From: Reinekea marina
GTDB taxonomy: Bacteria; Pseudomonadota; Gammaproteobacteria; Pseudomonadales; Natronospirillaceae
Length of the DNA: 64,000 nucleotides
Assembly: GCF_030409715.1 (NCBI RefSeq)
Contig: NZ_JAUFQI010000001.1
Location: 3,212,501-3,276,500, forward strand
Reading direction: 5' to 3'
In this document: one piece after another, positions 59,597 to 64,000 of the stretch
Position numbering within the stretch: position 1 is the first letter of the stretch
Layout: each line of letters starts with the position of its first letter
Translations under genes and position numbers: made by a program
Notes under the pieces: generated by a model
Seen by the model: the letters and a program-made list of their open reading frames with translations, nothing else
Databases searched by the model: none
Told to the model about the DNA's origin: nothing

Positions 59597-60026
59597 ATGT
59601 TGAGGCACTTTGAATTTTGGCATGCAACTGAGACATTAGCGATTGATACACTAATGAATCAAAAACTTGAAGATTGCCTACCTTAAACTCACCTCCAATC
59701 GCAGGGTGAATCTTCCAGCCGATGCATTCACTATCATTTGGAATAACCCCGTTCTCTATAGCGATTTGATACCAGCTAGCAATAAATATCTCGTCGAGCC
59801 ACTCTTCAGAATTTTTAAGCTTGTTGTATTCATTAGAATTCTCAGCAATTCTTTCAAACACTCCATCCAGCACCGACAATAAAGAAAGAGAGCCATCTGG
59901 GTTTCCAAATACCCAATCTCCAAATGCCGTTATGAATAAAGGAGTTGAATCGGATGGTACTAACCATGACCACTCAGGAAGAAATTTTTCTATTTCATTT
60001 TGAGTTATCTCTCGAATGAATGGCAT
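59583..60026 (-). CDS. Cassette protein, DUF1851/T6SS immunity Tdi1-like
   Basis: 147 residues, soluble. ITAFGDWVFGNPDGSLSLLSVLDGVFERIAENSNEY and ECIGWKIHPAIGGEFKVGNLQVFDSLVYQSLMSQLHAKI match the remembered C-terminal DUF1851 domain of Tdi1-type immunity proteins. Family members neutralise type VI secretion DNase toxins in Agrobacterium. No cognate effector is encoded nearby, so it could be an orphan immunity gene. TGA lies in the L'' part of attC 6. Confidence 0.72.
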   Translation of the reverse strand: MPFIREITQNEIEKFLPEWSWLVPSDSTPLFITAFGDWVFGNPDGSLSLLSVLDGVFERIAENSNEYNKLKNSEEWLDEIFIASWYQIAIENGVIPNDSECIGWKIHPAIGGEFKVGNLQVFDSLVYQSLMSQLHAKIQSASTSITK

Positions 60027-60042
60027 CTAAGTTCCTATCTAT

Positions 60043-60123
60043 CTATAACGCCCACCACACAGGCGAGCAACTTGTTGCGAGTCCAAGGCACGGAGTGCCT
60101 GATTGTGCTGGTTCTTGTTACTA
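60043..60123 (-). repeat. attC site 7
   Basis: R'' TAGTAAC (60117-60123), R' GTTATAG (60043-60049), central AGGCA-CGGAG-TGCCT hairpin. Confidence 0.85.
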
Positions 60124-60142
60124 GTCTGGGTTGCCTTCATAT

Positions 60143-60346
60143 TTAACTTTGGAGCTCTATTTGTTTTGGTTTTAGCGGAGCTAATAGCATATAAAATACC
60201 CATGCGAACCAAGATACAAAGATCATAGCTAAAAGCCAAGCAAGTTTCTCTTTACCTGAAACCTTCTTCGAGAAAATGATACTGAGAAGTGGTATAAACC
60301 AAAAAATCAGCAAAAATTGACCTAAAAAAGTTAAGTTAATATTCAT
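60143..60346 (-). CDS. Cassette small membrane protein, PLDc_N-like
   Basis: 67 residues with two hydrophobic helices separated by SKKVSGKEKLAW, the arrangement of the phospholipase D-nuclease N-terminal (PLDc_N) domain found alone or before cardiolipin synthases. No catalytic domain. AAGGATAATCT precedes the ATG. Role unknown. Confidence 0.65.
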   Translation of the reverse strand: MNINLTFLGQFLLIFWFIPLLSIIFSKKVSGKEKLAWLLAMIFVSWFAWVFYMLLAPLKPKQIELQS

Positions 60347-60370
60347 AGATTATCCTTATCTAATTATTAC

Positions 60371-60445
60371 TAGTAACGTTGTACACAGTGGCGAGCGTAT
60401 GCGAGTCCAGTGCCGTAGGCACGATACTGCTGTACCTTGTTAATG
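60371..60445 (-). repeat. attC site 8
   Basis: R'' CATTAAC (60439-60445), R' GTTACTA (60371-60377), central GTGCC-GTA-GGCAC. Shares a long stretch with attC 10 and 14. Confidence 0.88.
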
Positions 60446-60644
60446 TGCATTGACCACCACTGCCTTTATTTTTAGATTACAAAAGCCTAAATACTATGAC
60501 TTTTGCCACGAACTAAAGCCTTTAATATGCCAGTGGAAAAACCTTTAAGCCACTGGAAATTTAAGCTATTCACGAAGAAACTGGCGCTAAATTAAAAGAC
60601 AATTACTACATAGTGCCATTTAGTATTAAATATCCCTCGTCTGC
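60446..60644 (-). other. ORF-less cassette with one hairpin
   Basis: About 200 bp between attC 8 and attC 9 contains no ORF longer than about ten codons in the sense direction. A CCAGTGG...CCACTGG inverted repeat (12-nt loop, around 60521-60548) is the only clear structure. Could carry a regulatory RNA, a promoter or a decayed gene. Confidence 0.6.
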
Positions 60645-60741
60645 ACAATAACGTTGTTGTGCTGGCGCGAACGGTATTGAGTCGAAGGCCCGACGCGCAA
60701 GCGGTTTTAAGCGGGCCTGTTCCAGCCACTCATTGTTATAG
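60645..60741 (-). repeat. attC site 9
   Basis: R'' CTATAAC (60735-60741), R' GTTATTG (60645-60651), central GGCCCG/CGGGCC stem. Confidence 0.85.
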
Positions 60742-60751
60742 GCTATTGCGA

Positions 60752-60952
60752 TTAAGCTAAATCTATTTCATTCCATAAAGGCTTTAAACCTTTTGACTGC
60801 ATATAGGTTCCGTAATCTACCCATTTCCCACCTCGAATATGTTCTTTCTTGAACCAAGTGGCTTCGCACTCTTCACACAGGAATATTTTCTCGTTTTTAG
60901 CTCTGATCCTAGCTTCTATTATTGAGCCTTGTGAACATCTAGGGCAAAGCAT
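60752..60952 (-). CDS. Cassette zinc-ribbon protein
   Basis: 66 residues. Two CxxC knuckles, CPRC at 3-6 and CEEC at 26-29, followed by TWFKKEHIRGGKWVDYGTYM. The cysteine pairs indicate zinc binding. Small zinc-ribbon proteins of this type are frequent in cassettes; function unknown. The ORF stops about 10 bp before attC 9. Confidence 0.75.
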   Translation of the reverse strand: MLCPRCSQGSIIEARIRAKNEKIFLCEECEATWFKKEHIRGGKWVDYGTYMQSKGLKPLWNEIDLA

Positions 60953-60975
60953 TCAATATTATCCTCGACTAAAAC

Positions 60976-61049
60976 CTATAACGCAAAGCACTGCGGCGAG
61001 CGTGAGCGAGTCCAGTGCCGTAGGCACGATGCAGCTGCGCCTTGTTACA
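60976..61049 (-). repeat. attC site 10 (with ORF-less copy A)
   Basis: R'' TTGTAAC (61043-61049), R' GTTATAG (60976-60982), central GTGCC-GTA-GGCAC. Nearly identical to attC 14. Confidence 0.9.
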
Positions 61050-61334
61050 AGTAGTGGCCTGTGGCTCTTAACTATCACGTGCCTACGTGCTTTATAATTT
61101 ATTGTTTTCCATCAAGCTTCGCCTTTGGCGCGGTATTTAAGCTTGATGACCTTTATACTTGGTTGCCAGCTTAACTAGGCTGGCTACTCACTCTACCCTA
61201 GCTTGGGGCCGATGACTATTGCGTAAAAGCTAGCCTGTTAAATTTGTGAACCGTTGCACCTAAAACCACAAATTAATATGGGCAAAACTATATTTTGGTG
61301 CAAACTACACTCAATAGTCTTAAATACTTTTCCA
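61050..61334 (-). other. ORF-less structured cassette, copy A
   Basis: 285 bp with no credible ORF. Conserved hairpins: CACGT/ACGTG; CATCAAGCTT/AAGCTTGATG with an inner CGCC-TTT-GGCG; GCCAGC/GCTGGC (loop TTAACTAG); CTAGCTT/AAGCTAG. About 85% identical by eye to copy B (62732-63017), including an unchanged ~40-bp block. Near its start in sense direction, TTGCAC and CATATT 17 nt apart resemble a promoter (61275-61303). Candidate non-coding RNA gene or promoter cassette. Confidence 0.7.
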
Positions 61335-61431
61335 CCTGTAACGCAAAGCTTAGCGGCGAGCGACTGCGAGTCCTACAGCCCGCCGCGAAGCGGTGAATTT
61401 AAGGCTGTATTGCTACAGCGTATTGTTAGGT
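61335..61431 (-). repeat. attC site 11
   Basis: R'' ACCTAAC (61425-61431), R' GTTACAG (61335-61341), central GCCCGCCGCGAAGCGG palindrome. Confidence 0.88.
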
Positions 61432-61444
61432 GTTTGTTGCTGCT

Positions 61445-61684
61445 TCAAAATTGGGTTACTAAAAGAGCAATAATGGCTACCGAAGCAGAAGTAAAAGCTG
61501 CGATCGCTGAGTATTTTGCCGCAACTGCAGAACGATTTGCCGCATCTATCATTGGTGCCATCCTTCGCTGTTCCAAAATATGCATAGCTTTCCATTTCCT
61601 ATCGGACGAGTCATTTTCAGTTGTAAACTCGTATAATTTCTCTGTGCTCATTTCTGCCATTTTTTCATGTGAGGTAGAACTCAT
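61445..61684 (-). CDS. Cassette small protein with C-terminal membrane anchor
   Basis: 79 residues. Hydrophilic N-terminal 55 residues and a final helix AAKYSAIAAFTSASVAIIALLVTQF typical of a tail-anchored or single-span protein. A lower-strength start may be the second or third Met (MAEM or MSTEK). Family not recognised, though such proteins recur in cassettes. Confidence 0.65.
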   Translation of the reverse strand: MSSTSHEKMAEMSTEKLYEFTTENDSSDRKWKAMHILEQRRMAPMIDAANRSAVAAKYSAIAAFTSASVAIIALLVTQF

Positions 61685-61691
61685 AATTTAT

Positions 61692-61792
61692 ACCTAACGC
61701 CAAGCTTAGCGGTGAGCGACGAAGGAGCGAATCCTTAGGCCCGCCGCGAAGCGGTGAATTTTGGGCCGTATTGCTACAGCGTTTTGTTATGA
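61692..61792 (-). repeat. attC site 12
   Basis: R'' TCATAAC (61786-61792), R' GTTAGGT (61692-61698), central palindrome of the same type as attC 11. Confidence 0.88.
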
Positions 61793-62179
61793 ATGAGGCA
61801 GATTATGCCATTCATGAGAACAGCCATTCTTGCATTCAGTTTCTCTTCGTCTACCGTCAGCGGCTGAAAAGATAGAGATCAAAAGCAAGAATGCTCGTTC
61901 CAAGTCTATCCCGTTTAATGCCTTTAGTTTTGCACGTGCCTCGTTAAAAGGCTTCTTAACAACGATTACACATGATGAATATGTAGGCTTTAGGCCGGAT
62001 AGAGTTATACCTTTTTCTATATCCCTTTGATTTGGATGAGATTGAAATATGCATAAGTCTAGAGCCTTCATTAGCTCTACTTTCTCAAGATCTGAAGCTC
62101 TTGAAAACAACATAACACCATATTCGATGGCTATTATACCTTGTGCTAACTTGTTAATAAGTAGCTCGTTTTCACTCAT
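61787..62179 (-). CDS. Cassette protein, DUF5958-like
   Basis: 130 residues, soluble. ENELLINKLAQGII at the start, IFQSHPNQRDIEKGITLSGLKPTYSSCVIV in the middle and AFLLLISIFSAADGRRRETECKNGCSHEWHNL at the end fit the DUF5958 pattern as I remember it (conserved SHP, SGLKPTYTPCV and RRRxxxCxxxCxHxWH). The Cys-Cys-His end suggests metal binding. Function unknown. Stop in R'' of attC 12. Confidence 0.7.
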   Translation of the reverse strand: MSENELLINKLAQGIIAIEYGVMLFSRASDLEKVELMKALDLCIFQSHPNQRDIEKGITLSGLKPTYSSCVIVVKKPFNEARAKLKALNGIDLERAFLLLISIFSAADGRRRETECKNGCSHEWHNLPHS

Positions 62180-62185
62180 AAAAAT

Positions 62186-62257
62186 TCATAACGCCAAAAG
62201 TTGCGGCTGCGAAGCAGTCCAGCCACGAAATGGCGATGCAACCTTGCCTTGTTAACT
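62186..62257 (-). repeat. attC site 13
   Basis: R'' AGTTAAC (62251-62257), R' GTTATGA (62186-62192), with GGCTGCGAAGCAGTCC centre. Confidence 0.85.
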
Positions 62258-62653
62258 GCCGAACTCTGGCAGTGTGGATGATATATGCAAAACGTCCGAT
62301 AACCATGAGCCTTGTTCTTGACTAGATAAATATACAGACTTGCCTTGCCCCTTGATCTCTAGGATCTGATGCAAATTACCGCGACTAATTAATTCTATTT
62401 CATTACCGATTAAGCCTTGCCACATATTCCAATTTGAAGCATCTACTACATGGTCAGGCTCATTCGTGTTAAAGCGATGATTCTGAACTCCCACTGAGTA
62501 TTGGGCAGGCTTATTGCACCATGAGAAGTATTTCTTCTCTCCTCCTTCAAACTCTAAGTATATTTCTCGGTCTATTTCATGCCACTCTTGATTAATATTG
62601 AGTGATACGAGATCTACCTCATAGAGTTCATAAATAACGCGCTTCAATTTCAT
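62252..62653 (-). CDS. Cassette protein of unknown family
   Basis: 133 residues, soluble and acidic, mixed alpha/beta, rich in Trp and His. EWHEIDREIYLEFEGGEKKYFSWCNKP and DASNWNMWQGLIGNEIELISRG are the most distinctive segments. The pattern (short beta-rich protein with GNEIELI-like strand) recalls small immunity-type proteins, but I cannot name a family. Stop in R'' of attC 13. Confidence 0.65.
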   Translation of the reverse strand: MKLKRVIYELYEVDLVSLNINQEWHEIDREIYLEFEGGEKKYFSWCNKPAQYSVGVQNHRFNTNEPDHVVDASNWNMWQGLIGNEIELISRGNLHQILEIKGQGKSVYLSSQEQGSWLSDVLHISSTLPEFGS

Positions 62654-62657
62654 AGGC

Positions 62658-62731
62658 AGTTAACGCAAAGCACTGCGGCGAACGACAGTGAGTCCAGTGC
62701 CGTAGGCACGATGCAGCTGCGCCTTGTTACA
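62658..62731 (-). repeat. attC site 14 (with ORF-less copy B)
   Basis: R'' TTGTAAC (62725-62731), R' GTTAACT (62658-62664). Differs from attC 10 at few positions, so body and attC were duplicated together. Confidence 0.9.
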
Positions 62732-63017
62732 AGTAGTGGCCTGTAGCTCATAACTATCACGTGCCAACGTGCTTAATTATTTATTGTTTTCCATCAAACT
62801 CCGCCTTTGGTGCGGAAGTTTAGCTTGATGACCTTTATACTTGGTTGCCAGCTTAACTAGGCTGGCTAATCACTCTACCCTAGCTTGGGAGCGATGACTA
62901 TTGCGTACAAGCTAGCCTGTTAAAGTTGTGACCCGTTGCTCTAAAAACCATAAATTTATACGAGCAAAACTATATTTTGGTGCAGGATTCATTCAATAGT
63001 TTTAAATGCCCTTCCAC
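62732..63017 (-). other. ORF-less structured cassette, copy B
   Basis: Diverged copy of 61050-61334. Hairpins remain although sequences differ: AAACTCCGC/GCGG-A-AGTTT replaces the copy A stem, and CTAGCTTG/CAAGCTAG is one pair longer. CACGT/ACGTG and GCCAGC/GCTGGC are unchanged. Possible sense promoter: TATAAA (62955-62960) with TGCACC 18 nt upstream (62979-62984). Confidence 0.7.
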
Positions 63018-63076
63018 CTGTAACGTCTACAGCTGTGGCGCCTGATTTTCGCGTCCACTGCCTGTTTTTGTTATGG
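63018..63076 (-). repeat. attC site 15
   Basis: R'' CCATAAC (63070-63076) and R' GTTACAG (63018-63024), only 59 bp. The last ~50 bp of the HAD gene, including its stop, run through this attC. Confidence 0.75.
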
Positions 63077-63722
63077 CTAGTACATCGTAAAATAGTCGAT
63101 CTATAGCCACCTGGTATTTCGCATTTGTTTTAATAGCTATTTTTGGTGATACCAATGCGGCATCCATACCCATTTTAGTCGCTCCTTCAACATCAGCAAT
63201 TTCAGAGTCTCCAATCATGAGCGATTCTTCGGGCCTAACACCCAATTCACCAAGAACAGCCTCAAAAGCATTACAAGACGGCTTCCTATAACCAATTGCG
63301 CACGACCAAACAACACTATCAAAGTACTTTGCCAACCCACGAGCTTCTAAATCATTTTGGAAGATTTCTTTAGGACCGGTAGCATTTGACAACAAGCCCA
63401 ACTTATATCCGTTTCTCTTTAACTCTATAAGCATTTTTTCTACGTTCGGAAAAGTTTCATTAGAACGACAAAACTCTTCTAAATGCCTACGACCAATATT
63501 CTCACTAAATGGAAGCCCTGTCCTCTCAAAGCAATGTGCCCAAATATCCGTCCACTCGGGCTGTTTTTTCTGGTCCGGCTTATATAGATTGCTAATTTCT
63601 TTTTCAATCTGTTTTCCTACAACAAAAGCTTTCTCGTCATCAACGACAGATTTAAGAGCATTCGCTAACGAACCTGATTTTGCTATAGTATTTCCAAAAT
63701 CAAATACTAATGCTTTATACAT
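63027..63722 (-). CDS. HAD-superfamily hydrolase with altered motif I (cassette)
   Basis: 231 residues. Motif I is FDFGNTIA: the nucleophile Asp is present but the usual second Asp is Gly. Motif II LLSNATG, motif III YRKPSCNAFE and motif IV GDSEIADVEGA are intact. DxG variants occur in some HAD subgroups (YihX-like), so activity cannot be excluded. The C-terminal tail is encoded by attC 15. Not close to the other HAD cassette. Confidence 0.85.
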   Translation of the reverse strand: MYKALVFDFGNTIAKSGSLANALKSVVDDEKAFVVGKQIEKEISNLYKPDQKKQPEWTDIWAHCFERTGLPFSENIGRRHLEEFCRSNETFPNVEKMLIELKRNGYKLGLLSNATGPKEIFQNDLEARGLAKYFDSVVWSCAIGYRKPSCNAFEAVLGELGVRPEESLMIGDSEIADVEGATKMGMDAALVSPKIAIKTNAKYQVAIDRLFYDVLAITKTGSGRENQAPQL

Positions 63723-63728
63723 AATGGA

Positions 63729-63766
63729 CCATAACGCAAAGCTAAGCGGCGCAGCTAGGCTGCGTC
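63729..63766 (-). repeat. attC site 16, interrupted by an IS element
   Basis: R' GTTATGG (63729-63735) and adjoining GCTAAGCGGC/GCAGC sequence begin a normal attC; at 63767 the sequence changes to the IS terminus. The R'' half should lie beyond the insertion, outside the window. Confidence 0.75.
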
Positions 63767-64000
63767 TGATCTTCCCCCGATAAAATGGACACCTCGGGAT
63801 TCACGCTGCCATTTGTTCATAATTAATTGGTGACATATACCCAATACCTGAGTGTAACCTCACCGTATTGTAAAATTTATTTATATACCTGCTAAGCTCA
63901 GATCGCAACTCTTCTATTCCTTTAAAATAGGTTTGCCGGATTAACTCACCTTTTAAGGAATGGTAAAACGATTCCATGAACGCATTGTCTGTACAATGTC
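63767..64000 (-). mobile_element. IS3-family insertion sequence, one end only
   Basis: Begins with TGATCTTCCCCCGATAAAAT and GGACACC, similar to IS3-group inverted ends (TGATC...TGGACAC), immediately followed by the 3' end of an IS3-type transposase. Continues past the window edge. Inserted in an attC. Confidence 0.85.
63801..64000 (-). CDS. IS3-family transposase OrfB, C-terminal part
   Basis: The last 65 residues before the TGA at 63801 read DNAFMESFYHSLKGELIRQ, then GIEELRSELSRYINKFYNTVRLHSGIGYMSPINYE. This is the end of the DDE integrase core: the D and downstream E (FMESF) and the YN..RLHS..GY.SP signature of IS3 transposases. Truncated by the window edge; the N-terminal parts cannot be seen. 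Confidence 0.92.
   Translation of the reverse strand, partial: HCTDNAFMESFYHSLKGELIRQTYFKGIEELRSELSRYINKFYNTVRLHSGIGYMSPINYEQMAA

Noticed and set aside
60039..60239. 66-codon minus-strand ORF overlapping attC 7
   Set aside because: It reads through the attC and overlaps the better PLDc_N-like gene in another frame.
60849..61097. 82-codon plus-strand ORF over the zinc-ribbon gene and attC 10
   Set aside because: Antisense to a zinc-ribbon gene with clear CxxC pairs; spans an attC.
61254..61697. 147-codon plus-strand ORF in the cassette array
   Set aside because: It runs against the cassette direction, crosses attC 11 and covers the minus-strand membrane protein; composition looks like shadow coding.

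Overview
This window looks like part of the chromosome of a free-living, probably marine gammaproteobacterium. The housekeeping genes (ettA, glyA, deaD, rnr, smpB/ssrA, a trpGDC block, an aot-type arginine/ornithine transporter, class I photolyase) are gammaproteobacterial in type. The abundance of c-di-GMP enzymes and chemoreceptors, together with a cassette array, fits an aquatic Oceanospirillales-like lineage (Reinekea/Saccharospirillum relatives are a guess from gene content, not a computed placement). No identification was run.

Layout. 1-9.3 kb: a glycerophosphodiesterase cut by the window edge, an iron-type alcohol dehydrogenase, a LysR regulator divergent from a DoxX + extradiol-dioxygenase pair, a small heat-shock protein behind a good sigma-32 promoter, a RidA protein, two diguanylate cyclases (PAS-PAS-GGDEF and GAF-GGDEF) and an isochorismatase-like hydrolase. 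9.3-15.5 kb (minus): a 7TMR-DISM diguanylate cyclase followed by translationally coupled Sel1-repeat and TPR secreted proteins. 15.7-18.1 kb: photolyase and a divergent YfcH-like epimerase. 18.1-18.6 kb: a duplicated mosaic of small hairpins ending in the ssrA terminator. 18.57-23.3 kb (minus): tmRNA, two tandem chemoreceptor paralogues and smpB. 23.4-24.4 kb: lrgAB. 24.4-28.8 kb (minus): an amino-acid ABC transporter (aotPJQM order) with an AstE/AotO gene. 29.4-35 kb: dppABCDF. 35-42.4 kb: pepD (minus), a DUF4826-like gene, and an RNA/cold group deaD-csp-rnr. 42.4-48 kb: repeats, then trpG-trpD-trpC plus an untracked 59-residue membrane ORF (minus), and divergently trpR with a second anthranilate-synthase-like pair. 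48-56.4 kb: glyA (minus), a hybrid histidine kinase, ettA and a degenerate GGDEF/EAL protein, then tRNA-Leu(UAG).

56.6-63.8 kb is the most unusual part: an integron gene-cassette array read on the minus strand. I can place fourteen complete or recognisable attC sites, one remnant between two fused cassettes, and one further attC cut by an IS3-family element whose transposase 3' end runs off the window. Most cassette stop codons lie in or beside the R'' box of the following attC, as expected for cassettes. Contents include two HAD hydrolases, a DUF7079-like protein, a DUF7010-like membrane protein, a secreted protein, a TPR protein, a DUF1851/Tdi1-like putative immunity protein, a PLDc_N-like small membrane protein, a zinc ribbon, a DUF5958-like protein, a C-tail membrane protein and an unknown. 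Three cassettes have no credible ORF. Two of those are diverged copies of one ~290-bp body that keeps several hairpins, which makes it a candidate structured RNA or promoter-bearing cassette. The integrase and attI are expected beyond the right edge, past the IS element.

Family assignments come from reading the proteins against remembered family features. No database search was made, and DUF names in particular should be treated as provisional.
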